Assembly: GCA_030151225.1 (NCBI GenBank)
Contig: JASLEG010000211.1
Coordinates: 1-8,108, forward strand
Length of the DNA: 8,108 nt
Reading direction: 5' to 3'
Origin: Burkholderia sp.
GTDB lineage: Bacteria > Pseudomonadota > Gammaproteobacteria > Burkholderiales > Burkholderiaceae
Part shown: in pieces, positions 1-6,313 of the stretch
Layout of the letters: each line of letters opens with the position of its first letter
How positions within the stretch are numbered: position 1 is the first letter of the stretch
Position numbers and translations under genes: made by a program
Notes under the pieces: model-generated
Told to the model about the DNA's origin: nothing
The model's database searches: none
The model's input: the letters and a program-made list of their open reading frames with translations, nothing else

Positions 1-438
1 CTGACGCTTCAGTTCCTGCTCGGCCTTGTCGACCAGCGACTTGTCGTAGTAGCGGCCTTGCGACAGGCCGACCGCGCGCAGCGCCTTGGTCAGGTTGTCC
101 TTGTCGAATTCCTTGATGCCGGTGAAATTGATCGCGGAGATCGCCGGACGCTCCTGCACCTGCACGATCACCACGCTGCCTTCGGTGGCGATCTTCACGT
201 CATTGAAGAAGCCCGTCGCGTAGAGCGCGCGGATTGCTTCGGATGCCTTGTCGTCCGTGAAGGTGTCGCCCTGCTTGATCGGCAGGTAGGCGAACACGGA
301 ACCGGCTTCGACACGCTGCAAGCCCTCGATCTTGATATCCTGCACGACGAACGGCGACGTCGCGTGGGCTGCGAGTCCGTGCACGGCGAGTGCCGTGGCG
401 GCTACAGTCTTGGGTACGAAGCGATGAGGTTTGAACAA
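1..438 (-). CDS. bamA: Outer membrane protein assembly factor BamA, N-terminal part (cut by window edge)
   Basis: BamA is the central beta-barrel subunit of the BAM complex, which folds and inserts outer-membrane proteins; periplasmic POTRA domains receive the clients. Only the first 146 codons are visible, and the frame runs off the window at base 1. The protein begins MFKPHRFVPK, then a hydrophobic stretch ending in AHA at about residues 24-26, a plausible signal peptidase I site. POTRA1 covers about residues 29-96 (VVQDIKIEGLQRV, ALYATGFFNDVKI, VIVQVQERP), and POTRA2 starts near INFTGIKEF. The start is TTG (438-436): an in-frame TGA lies only ten codons upstream with no ATG or GTG between, and GGGGA sits 6 nt before the TTG. 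It follows rseP by 67 bp, the usual rseP-bamA order of proteobacteria. The identification is firm; the start is very likely. Confidence 0.95.
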   Translation of the reverse strand, partial: MFKPHRFVPKTVAATALAVHGLAAHATSPFVVQDIKIEGLQRVEAGSVFAYLPIKQGDTFTDDKASEAIRALYATGFFNDVKIATEGSVVIVQVQERPAISAINFTGIKEFDKDNLTKALRAVGLSQGRYYDKSLVDKAEQELKRQ

Positions 439-505
439 CGTGCATCCCCAGTATTTAAGCTTGCATCAGATCCGGCGACGGCCCTCGCAGCCCTCGCCTG
501 ACGCT
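439..505 (-). other. rseP-bamA intergenic gap
   Basis: This 67-bp spacer has no hairpin with a U-run, so rseP and bamA are probably co-transcribed. It holds a direct repeat of the octamer GCGAGGGC (minus strand) at 497-490 and 488-481, and a small AT-rich patch (CTTAAATACT) just before the bamA ribosome binding site. TTAAAT resembles a -10 box, but I see no -35 match at the right distance, so I do not call a promoter. In E. coli bamA can be driven from promoters inside the upstream gene; that is family knowledge and is not shown here. Confidence 0.5.
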
Positions 506-1894
506 TCAAGAATGGATTAAACGAGACAGATCGTTGAACAGCGCAATCGCCGACAAGGCGACGATGCAGATCAACCCCGCTCTTTGCAGAATCAGTTGCC
601 AGCGCTCGGAAACGGCCTTACCGGTCGCGGCTTCAACCAGATAATATAACAGATGCCCCCCGTCCAGAACCGGAATCGGCAGCAAGTTCAGCACGCCGAG
701 GCTGATGCTGACGAGCGCCAGAAAGGACAGGAAGGCCGACAAACCCAGCCTCGCGCTCTTGCCCGCGTAGTCGGCGATCGTCACCGGACCAGACAGGTTC
801 TTCAGCGATGCCTCGCCCGTCAGCATCCGTCCGAACATCTTCAGCGAGTACACCGAAATGCTCCAGGTGCGGCGCACGCCGAGGTTCAGGCTCTCGAGCA
901 CGCCGTAACGCACCTCCACGCTCGGCGCGTGCATCGCCAGCGCCGCGCCGATGCGGCCCACCTCGGCGCCGTTGCCGTCCGGCGAGGTATCGCGCTCCGC
1001 GTGCGGCACGATCGTCAGGGTCTGCTCGGCGCCGCCGCGCGCGATCCGCAGCGCGAGCGGACGGCCCGCATGCGACTTGATCGCGTCGATGAAGCGCGCC
1101 GCGCCCGACACGGGCTTGCCGTCTAGCGCGACGATCCGGTCGCCGGGCTGCAGGCCGGCCTGCGCCGCAGCGCTGCCCGGCGAGATCGCCGAGATCGACA
1201 GCGTGCCGCCGCCCGGATCGAAGCCGAGCCGCGACATGAAATCGTCGTCGGCGGAATGGGTGTCCACGCCGCTCAGGTCGACCCGGAAATCGTAGACCGA
1301 CGCATTCGCGCCGGTGTGCGCGCCGAGGATCATCGAGCGATGGTCGAGCGAGGCGCCCAGCAGCTTCCAGCGCAGGTCCGACCAGGAGCGCACCGCCTCG
1401 CTCGCGCCGCCGTGCGCGTCGCGCATCGACACCACCGTCTCGCCACCGTCGAAGCCGGCGCGCGCGGCCACCGTGTCGGGCGCGGGCGCGGCCACGATCG
1501 CCGCCGGCTCGGTCACGCCCGTGGCGAAGATCGACGAGAACAGCACGATCGCGAGCAGGAAGTTGGCCGCCGGGCCGGCCGCGACGATCGCGATGCGCTT
1601 CCACACCGCCTGCCGGTTGAAGGCGCGCGGCAGATCGGCCGCGGCGATGCCACCGGGGCCGGGATCGCGCTCGTCGAGCATCTTCACGTAGCCGCCGAGC
1701 GGCAGCGCCGACAGCGTCCATTCGGTGCCCGTGCGTCGGCTCGTGTGCCGCAGCAGCACGGTGCCGAAGCCGATCGAGAATCGCAGCACCTTCACGCCGC
1801 ACAGGCGCGCGACGCTGTAATGCCCGTATTCGTGGACGACGACCAGCACGCCGATCGCCACTGCAAACGCTACCAGCTCGATCAGCACGTTCAT
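506..1894 (-). CDS. rseP: Site-2 protease RseP (intramembrane zinc metalloprotease)
   Basis: RseP is an inner-membrane S2P-family protease. In E. coli it cuts the anti-sigma factor RseA within the membrane after DegS has cut it, releasing sigma-E, and it also clears leftover signal peptides. The 462-aa product is close to the E. coli length (450). Visible parts: first membrane helix with the zinc motif HEYGH at residues 21-25; re-entrant segment RFSIGFG (38-44); a second helix near 101-124; a degenerate PDZ domain (about 130-200); a well-formed PDZ domain (about 231-296, with AGLQPGDRI at 246-254); the C-terminal NLLPIPVLDGG motif (403-413), whose D411 should be the third zinc ligand; and a last helix near 438-456. 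The ATG is 13 nt after the dxr stop and has a GAGAGGGG ribosome binding site. The sigma-E role in this organism is inferred from the family. Confidence 0.97.
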   Translation of the reverse strand: MNVLIELVAFAVAIGVLVVVHEYGHYSVARLCGVKVLRFSIGFGTVLLRHTSRRTGTEWTLSALPLGGYVKMLDERDPGPGGIAAADLPRAFNRQAVWKRIAIVAAGPAANFLLAIVLFSSIFATGVTEPAAIVAAPAPDTVAARAGFDGGETVVSMRDAHGGASEAVRSWSDLRWKLLGASLDHRSMILGAHTGANASVYDFRVDLSGVDTHSADDDFMSRLGFDPGGGTLSISAISPGSAAAQAGLQPGDRIVALDGKPVSGAARFIDAIKSHAGRPLALRIARGGAEQTLTIVPHAERDTSPDGNGAEVGRIGAALAMHAPSVEVRYGVLESLNLGVRRTWSISVYSLKMFGRMLTGEASLKNLSGPVTIADYAGKSARLGLSAFLSFLALVSISLGVLNLLPIPVLDGGHLLYYLVEAATGKAVSERWQLILQRAGLICIVALSAIALFNDLSRLIHS

Positions 1895-1907
1895 GCGCCC
1901 CTCTCGC

Positions 1908-3104
1908 TCAGGCTGCGCGCTCCGCGCGCGGGACAGGCAGGCTCGCGATCACCGCCTCGGCCGCGCGACGTGCGTCGGCGTCGGCCGCCAGCACGTCCTC
2001 GAGGCCGTCCGGCTCGCGATTGCCCAGACGGTTGAGCACCGCGTCCACCGTGTGCGCGATGTCCATGAAACCGATGCGCCGCGCGAGGAAGGCCTCGACG
2101 GCGATTTCGTTGGCCGCGTTCAGCATGGCGCTGGCCACGCCGCCCGCGTCGAGCGCCTGGATCGCCAGCGCGAGACACGGGAAACGCTCGAGGTCGGGCT
2201 TCTCGAAGTTCAGCGTGGCGATCTGCGCGAGGTCGAGCTGGGCGACGCCCGCATCGACGCGCTGGGGGAACGCCAACGCATGCGCGATCGGCGTGCGCAT
2301 GTCGGGGTTGCCGAGTTGCGCGAGCACCGAACCGTCCTTGTACGACACGAGCGAGTGGATCACGCTCTGCGGATGGATCAGCACCTCGATGCGTTCGCTC
2401 GGCAGGCCGAAGATCCAGTGCGCCTCGATCACCTCGAGGCCCTTGTTCATCATGGTGGCCGAATCGACCGAGATCTTGCGGCCCATCGACCAGTTCGGGT
2501 GCTTGCAGGCCTCGTCGGGCGTCACGTCCACCAGGGTGGCCGGCTCGCGCGTGCGGAACGGGCCGCCCGAGGCGGTCACGATGATCTTGGCGATGCCGCC
2601 GTGCTCGGCGATGTCGCGCGGCATGCACTGGAAGATCGCGTTGTGCTCGCTGTCCACCGGCAGCAGGATCGCGCCGTGGTCGCGCACGGCGTCCATGAAG
2701 ATGCCGCCCGACATCACCAGCGATTCCTTGTTGGCGAGCAGGATGCGCTTGCCCGCGCGCGCGGCCGCGAGGCTCGATGGCAGGCCGGCCGCGCCGACGA
2801 TCGCCGCCACCACCGTGTCGCAGCCCTCGGCGCGCGACACCGCCACCAGCGCGTCCGGACCGAAGCTCACCTCGGTGCGGCTGCCCGCGGCGCGCAGCTT
2901 CGCCTCGACCTGCGCGGCCAGCTCGGCCGTGCCGACCACCGCCACCTCGGGCCTGAACTTCAGGCACTGCTCGACGAGCTTGTCGCCGTTGCGGTGCGCG
3001 CTCAGCGCGTACACCGCGAAGCGGTCCGGATGGCGCGCCACCACGTCGAGCGTGCTGTCGCCGATCGAGCCGGTCGAACCGAGAATAGTCAGGCGTTTTT
3101 GCAT
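1908..3104 (-). CDS. dxr: 1-deoxy-D-xylulose 5-phosphate reductoisomerase
   Basis: Dxr (IspC) rearranges and reduces DXP to 2-C-methyl-D-erythritol 4-phosphate with NADPH, the first committed step of the MEP isoprenoid pathway; it is the fosmidomycin target. The product is 398 aa, the same as E. coli Dxr. Motifs: NADPH-binding GSTGSIG at 9-15; LLANKES (122-128); metal ligands D151 and E153 in LPVDSEHN and E224 in MNKGLEVIEA; substrate-binding S179 in TASGGPFR, H202 in KHPNWSMGRK, S215, N220 and K221. Nothing essential is missing. I chose the ATG at 3104 because MQKRLTILGSTGSIG aligns with the E. coli N-terminus; an in-frame GTG two codons earlier (3110) would give 400 aa. Neither has a clear ribosome binding site, so translation may be coupled to cdsA, which ends 19 nt before. 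Its product feeds the IPP used by UppS, encoded just upstream. Confidence 0.97.
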   Translation of the reverse strand: MQKRLTILGSTGSIGDSTLDVVARHPDRFAVYALSAHRNGDKLVEQCLKFRPEVAVVGTAELAAQVEAKLRAAGSRTEVSFGPDALVAVSRAEGCDTVVAAIVGAAGLPSSLAAARAGKRILLANKESLVMSGGIFMDAVRDHGAILLPVDSEHNAIFQCMPRDIAEHGGIAKIIVTASGGPFRTREPATLVDVTPDEACKHPNWSMGRKISVDSATMMNKGLEVIEAHWIFGLPSERIEVLIHPQSVIHSLVSYKDGSVLAQLGNPDMRTPIAHALAFPQRVDAGVAQLDLAQIATLNFEKPDLERFPCLALAIQALDAGGVASAMLNAANEIAVEAFLARRIGFMDIAHTVDAVLNRLGNREPDGLEDVLAADADARRAAEAVIASLPVPRAERAA

Positions 3105-3123
3105 GATCACGAAGAACGAGTTT

Positions 3124-3963
3124 TTAAGCGGAGGCGCCCAGCAGCAGCACGGCCAGCGGCAGCACCGGCAGCAGCGCGTCGACGCGGTCGAGCACGCCGC
3201 CGTGGCCCGGCAGCAGTCCGCTCGAATCCTTGACTCCGGCCTGGCGCTTGAGCAGCGATTCGAACAGGTCGCCGATCACGCTGTAGACGACCAGCAGCGT
3301 CAGCGCCAGGAACGCGCCCGGCGCGCCGAAGCGCTGCGCGAGCGCCGAAAAAAGGGTGGGTTCGAAGGCATGCAGGCCGATCGCGAGGCCGGCCACGATC
3401 ATCACCGCGAGCCAGCCGCCCGCCGCGCCTTCCCAGGTCTTGCCCGGGCTCACCGACGGCGCGAGCTTGTGGCGGCCGAAGCCCTTGCCCGCGAAGTATG
3501 CGCCTATATCGGCGAGCCAGACGATGAGCAGCATCGACAGCACGAACGGGATGCCGGCCGCCCGCGCGGCCACCACCGCGTGCCAGCAGGCGGCGAACAC
3601 CACCAGCCCGGCCGCCAGCAGGAACGGCTTCCAGGCGCGCTCGGCCAGCACCGGCTTGCGCCACAGCGCGAACGGGCCGGCCAGCAGCCAGAACACGGCG
3701 GCGGCCTCGATCAGCGGGCGCGACGGGCCGAAACCGGCCTCGGCCCCGCCCAGTTGCAGGCTCGCGCCGAGCGCGATGGCCGCGACGATCGCGTAGATCA
3801 CCGAGCCGGTTGCACCGAGCTTGAGCAGGCGCGCCCATTCCCAGGCAGCGAACACGAGCACCAGCGCGATCAGCGCGCCGAATGCCGCAAGCGGCGCGAA
3901 CAGCGTGACCGGCAGCAGAATGGCCAGCAACACGACCGCCGTGACAACACGGGTCTTCAGCAT
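3124..3963 (-). CDS. cdsA: Phosphatidate cytidylyltransferase (CDP-diglyceride synthase)
   Basis: CdsA is an inner-membrane enzyme that joins CTP and phosphatidic acid to give CDP-diacylglycerol, the precursor of all major phospholipids. The 279-aa product is close to the E. coli length (285). It is very hydrophobic, with about eight possible membrane segments, the first at residues 5-22. The family signature lies at about 236-262: SLLKRQAGVKDSSGLLPGHG followed by GVLDRVD, containing the conserved K-R, K-D, H-G-G and D-R-x-D. The ATG overlaps the uppS stop by 7 nt (ATGCTGA, 3963-3957), and no strong ribosome binding site precedes it, so translation is probably coupled to uppS. The dxr start follows 19 nt after its TAA. 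Family assignment is secure from the signature and from its place in the conserved uppS-cdsA-dxr-rseP order. Confidence 0.96.
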   Translation of the reverse strand: MLKTRVVTAVVLLAILLPVTLFAPLAAFGALIALVLVFAAWEWARLLKLGATGSVIYAIVAAIALGASLQLGGAEAGFGPSRPLIEAAAVFWLLAGPFALWRKPVLAERAWKPFLLAAGLVVFAACWHAVVAARAAGIPFVLSMLLIVWLADIGAYFAGKGFGRHKLAPSVSPGKTWEGAAGGWLAVMIVAGLAIGLHAFEPTLFSALAQRFGAPGAFLALTLLVVYSVIGDLFESLLKRQAGVKDSSGLLPGHGGVLDRVDALLPVLPLAVLLLGASA

Positions 3964-4739
3964 GGAAGGGAGTCGACGTCCTGAGACAGGGGTTCGAGCT
4001 GCGCGCTCGTCCGGCCGAACCGGCGTTCGCGATCGGTGTAGGACGCGAGCGCATCGGCGAGCGCGGTGGCGTCGAAATCGGGCCAGAACTTGCCCGTGAA
4101 ATAGAATTCGGTGTAGGCGAGCTGCCAGAGCAGGAAGTTGCTCACGCGCTGCTCGCCGCCGGTGCGGATGAAGAGGTCCGGCTCCGGTGCATAGGCCATC
4201 GCCAGATGCTCGGCGAACGCGGCCTCGGTCACCTCAACCTCGCGGCCCTCGGCCACGGCCTGGGCGATCAGCTTCCGGGTGGCCTGCAGGATGTCCCAGC
4301 GGCCGCCGTAGTTCGCGGCGATCGTGAGCGTGAGGCGCGTGTTGCGCGCGGTTTTCGTCTCGGCGCGGCGGATCAGCTCGCGGATGCGCGGCTCGAAACG
4401 CTCGAGGTCGCCCACCACGCGCAGACGGATGCCGTTCGCGTGCAGCTTGCCGATCTCGCGTTCGAGCGCGGTGATGAACAGCCGCATCAGGAACGACACT
4501 TCGTCGGTCGGCCGCCGCCAGTTCTCGGAACTGAACGCGAACAGCGTCAGGTATTCGACGCCCGAGCGGGCGCACCCTTCCACGACGGCACGCACGGCGT
4601 CGACGCCGCGCGTGTGTCCCGCGACGCGCGGCAGGCGACGCTCGGTCGCCCAGCGGCCGTTGCCGTCCATGATGATCGCGATATGACGTGGCACGGCGGC
4701 GACGTCGGGCACGCGAACGGTAGAGCTGGTATGAGTCAT
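3957..4739 (-). CDS. uppS: Undecaprenyl diphosphate synthase (cis-prenyltransferase)
   Basis: UppS (IspU) is a cytosolic cis-prenyltransferase that adds eight IPP units to farnesyl diphosphate to make C55-PP, the precursor of the lipid carrier for peptidoglycan and O-antigen. The product is 260 aa (E. coli 253). Motifs: HIAIIMDGNGRWA at 19-31 with catalytic D25 and the diphosphate-binding GNGR; LFAFSSENWRRP at 66-77; and DLFIRTGGEQRVSNFLLWQ at 188-206, the IPP and Mg-binding region. The start is not certain. The reading frame is open far upstream, and an ATG at 4790 overlaps the frr stop as TGATG, which would give 277 aa. I prefer 4739 because the 17 extra residues (MRRPRIALFPS...) do not look like the family and because a hairpin covers that ATG. 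Neither start has a good ribosome binding site. The stop lies inside the cdsA start. Confidence 0.95.
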   Translation of the reverse strand: MTHTSSTVRVPDVAAVPRHIAIIMDGNGRWATERRLPRVAGHTRGVDAVRAVVEGCARSGVEYLTLFAFSSENWRRPTDEVSFLMRLFITALEREIGKLHANGIRLRVVGDLERFEPRIRELIRRAETKTARNTRLTLTIAANYGGRWDILQATRKLIAQAVAEGREVEVTEAAFAEHLAMAYAPEPDLFIRTGGEQRVSNFLLWQLAYTEFYFTGKFWPDFDATALADALASYTDRERRFGRTSAQLEPLSQDVDSLPC

Positions 4740-4763
4740 GGGCGCTGAGACAGTAGCCGAGGG

Positions 4764-4791
4764 AAAAAGTGCGATGCGCGGGCGGCGCATC
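4764..4791 (-). terminator. Terminator-like hairpin at the frr stop codon
   Basis: In the transcript, GATGCGC (4791-4785) pairs perfectly with GCGCATC (4779-4773) around the 5-nt loop CGCCC. After four bases (GCAC) comes a run of five U (4768-4764). The stem begins inside the frr TGA and would bury the ATG at 4790. The four-base gap and short U-run suggest partial rather than full termination. It may also protect the frr mRNA 3' end. The pairing is seen in the sequence; the function is inferred. Confidence 0.45.
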
Positions 4792-5350
4792 AGACCGTCA
4801 TGATCTCGGCTTCCTTCGACTGCACGAGCTTGTCGATTTCGGCGACGTGCTTGTCGGTCAGCTTCTGGACGTCGTCGCTCGCGCGGCGCTCGTCGTCTTC
4901 CGAGATTTCCTTGTCCTTGACCGCCTTCTTGAGCTGCTCGTTGGCGTCGCGGCGCAGGTTGCGCACGGCCACCTTGGCGGTTTCGCCTTCGCTCTTGACC
5001 ACCTTGGTCAGCTCGCGGCGGCGCTCTTCGGTCAGCGCGGGCATCGGCACGCGGATCAGGTCGCCCTGGGCGGCCGGGTTCAGGCCCAGATCCGATTCGC
5101 GGATCGCCTTCTCGACCTTCGCCACCATCGGCTTTTCCCACGGCTGCACGCCGATCGTGCGCGCGTCGACCAGCGTCAGGTTCGCGACCTGCGAGACCGG
5201 CACCATCGAGCCGTAGTAGTCGACCTGCACGTGATCGAGCATGCCCGTGTGCGCGCGACCCGTACGGATCTTCGCCAGATCGTTCTTGAACGCTTCGATC
5301 GAGCGCTGCATCTTCTGCTCGACGCCCTTCTTCACATCAGCGACACTCAT
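4790..5350 (-). CDS. frr: Ribosome recycling factor
   Basis: RRF works with EF-G in the cytosol to split the post-termination ribosome so that its subunits can be reused. The product is 186 aa (E. coli 185). The protein begins MSVADVKKGVEQKMQRSIEAF, the first helix of the three-helix bundle. The beta-rich domain II is inserted at about residues 31-104 (RTGRAHTGMLDHVQVDYYGS, ARTIGVQPWEK, NPAAQGDLIRVPMPALTEERR). The bundle then resumes with the conserved VRNLRRDAN (129-137) and ends in charged helices (DKHVAEIDKLVQSKEAEIM). The ATG at 5350 has a strong GGAGG at a 5-nt spacing, part of a tandem repeat. It lies 83 bp after pyrH, the standard pyrH-frr order. No anomaly is seen in the protein. Confidence 0.98.
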   Translation of the reverse strand: MSVADVKKGVEQKMQRSIEAFKNDLAKIRTGRAHTGMLDHVQVDYYGSMVPVSQVANLTLVDARTIGVQPWEKPMVAKVEKAIRESDLGLNPAAQGDLIRVPMPALTEERRRELTKVVKSEGETAKVAVRNLRRDANEQLKKAVKDKEISEDDERRASDDVQKLTDKHVAEIDKLVQSKEAEIMTV

Positions 5351-5352
5351 TT

Positions 5353-5376
5353 CAACCTCCGAACCTTCGAACCTTC
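5353..5376 (-). repeat. Three tandem 8-bp units carrying the frr ribosome binding site
   Basis: On the minus strand the sequence reads GAAGGTTC, GAAGGTTC, GGAGGTTG, then AAATG. The first two units are identical; the third differs at two positions and contains the GGAGG ribosome binding site. Each unit thus carries an AAGG or GGAGG core at 8-nt steps, giving a row of Shine-Dalgarno-like sites upstream of the start. An effect on translation is inferred. Confidence 0.75.
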
Positions 5377-5425
5377 AAAACGGCACGGGCCCGCATCCGT
5401 CGGCGGCGATGCCTGGCCCGTGTCG
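5377..5425 (-). terminator. Two-tier hairpin with short U-run between pyrH and frr
   Basis: In the transcript CACGGGCC (5422-5415) pairs with GGCCCGTG (5391-5384), and further in GCATC (5412-5408) pairs with GATGC (5397-5393), separated by a 1-by-2 internal loop; the apical loop is 10 nt. Outside the stem, two more pairs (5425/5381, 5424/5382) may form across a mismatch, followed at once by UUUU (5380-5377). With only four U it is a weak intrinsic terminator at best; it may instead be an mRNA-stabilising or processing hairpin. It fills most of the 83-bp gap. Confidence 0.5.
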
Positions 5426-5433
5426 GCGTGAGT

Positions 5434-6147
5434 TTATACGTGAACGAGCGTGCCCTCGTCCTCGCCCTGCACGATACGCTTGAGCGCACCGGGCTTGTTG
5501 ATCGAGAACACGCGGATCGGCAGCTTCTGGTCGCGGCACAGCGCGAAGGCGGTGGCGTCCATCACCTGCAGATTGCGGCCGATTGCCTCGTCGAAGCTGA
5601 TCGACGTGTAGCGCGTGGCCGACGGATCCTTCTTCGGGTCGGCCGTGTACACGCCGTCCACCTTGGTGGCCTTCAGCACCACCTCGGCGCCGACTTCCGA
5701 GCCGCGCAGCGCGGCGGCCGTGTCGGTCGTGAAGAACGGGTTGCCGGTACCGGCCGCGAAGATCACCACACGGCCTTCCTCGAGCTGGCGGATCGCGCGG
5801 GGGCGGATGTACGGCTCGACCACCTGGTCCATGCGCAGCGCGGATTGCACGCGCGCCTCGATGCCGGCGTGGCGCATCGCGTCCTGCAGCGCCAGCGCGT
5901 TCATCATCGTGGCCAGCATCCCCATGTAGTCGGCGGTCGCGCGATCCATGCCGGCCGCGCCACCCGCGACACCGCGGAAAATATTGCCGCCGCCGATCAC
6001 GACGGCCAGCTGCGTGCCGAGGCGCACCACCTCGGCGATGTCCGCCACCATCCGTTCGATCGTCGCGCGATTGATGCCGAAGGCATCGTCGCCCATCAGC
6101 GCTTCGCCGGAAAGTTTGAGGAGGACGCGTTTATAGGCTGTGGGCAT
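5434..6147 (-). CDS. pyrH: Uridylate kinase (UMP kinase)
   Basis: PyrH phosphorylates UMP to UDP with ATP in the cytosol, the step leading to all UTP and CTP. Bacterial PyrH belongs to the amino-acid-kinase family, is hexameric, and is typically activated by GTP and inhibited by UTP. The product is 237 aa (E. coli 241). Motifs: KLSGEAL (11-17) for phosphate binding; VIGGGNIFRG (50-59); DYMGMLATMMNALALQD (73-89); GTGNPFFTTDTAAALR (133-148), the UMP and catalytic region; and TKVDGVYTADPKKDP (161-175) near the ATP site. The frame is open further upstream to 6426, but the ATG at 6147 gives the family N-terminus (MPTAYKRVLLKLSGEAL) and has GGAAG at a 5-nt spacing. CTP made downstream of PyrH is the substrate of CdsA, encoded in the same cluster. 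Confidence 0.98.
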   Translation of the reverse strand: MPTAYKRVLLKLSGEALMGDDAFGINRATIERMVADIAEVVRLGTQLAVVIGGGNIFRGVAGGAAGMDRATADYMGMLATMMNALALQDAMRHAGIEARVQSALRMDQVVEPYIRPRAIRQLEEGRVVIFAAGTGNPFFTTDTAAALRGSEVGAEVVLKATKVDGVYTADPKKDPSATRYTSISFDEAIGRNLQVMDATAFALCRDQKLPIRVFSINKPGALKRIVQGEDEGTLVHV

Positions 6148-6183
6148 AGGGGCTTCCGAGCGACGAGAGGATGACAACCACGA

Positions 6184-6213
6184 ACTGTAGGGGCGAAATA
6201 CTGATTCGGGCAA
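6184..6213 (-). promoter_or_regulatory. Possible sigma-70 promoter for pyrH
   Basis: On the minus strand TTGCCC (6213-6208) and TACAGT (6189-6184) are 18 bp apart; each matches 4 of 6 bases of the -35 and -10 consensus. A start near 6177 would leave a leader of about 30 nt before the pyrH ATG. The match is weak and could be chance in this 166-bp gap. A separate pyrH promoter would fit with the hairpin that follows tsf. Confidence 0.3.
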
Positions 6214-6265
6214 GCGCCGCCAAATTCCGCGCGAAATGCGAAGCGGGGCGTGCGGCGCTGCCGAA

Positions 6266-6291
6266 CCGCGGCGGACGGACGCCCGCCGCGG
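6266..6291 (-). terminator. Perfect 9-bp GC hairpin downstream of tsf
   Basis: CCGCGGCGG (6291-6283) pairs perfectly with CCGCCGCGG (6274-6266) around an 8-nt loop, starting 22 bp after the tsf stop codon. All nine pairs are G-C. No U-run follows (UUCGGC), so this is not a classic intrinsic terminator. It could slow RNA polymerase, mark the 3' end of an rpsB-tsf message, or block exonucleases. Pairing is seen; role is inferred. Confidence 0.45.
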
Positions 6292-6313
6292 GTCCAACCA
6301 TGCTGCTGACGGC

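Noticed and set aside
200..445. 81-codon minus-strand frame starting at ATG 445
   Set aside because: It overlaps the bamA start in another frame. The bamA frame shows a signal peptide and POTRA domains; this one shows nothing.
1256..2035. 259-codon plus-strand frame opposite rseP and the end of dxr
   Set aside because: It is a shadow of rseP. The composition is Arg/Ala/His-rich and no start signal is seen.
1893..3233. 446-codon plus-strand frame opposite dxr
   Set aside because: It is antisense to a clear, fully conserved dxr. Its translation is rich in Arg, His and Ala with no family features, typical of high-GC shadows.
4740..5141. Extension of uppS upstream to 5141 (394 aa)
   Set aside because: The extra part runs through frr in another frame, is Arg/Gly-rich, and has no match to the uppS family N-terminus.
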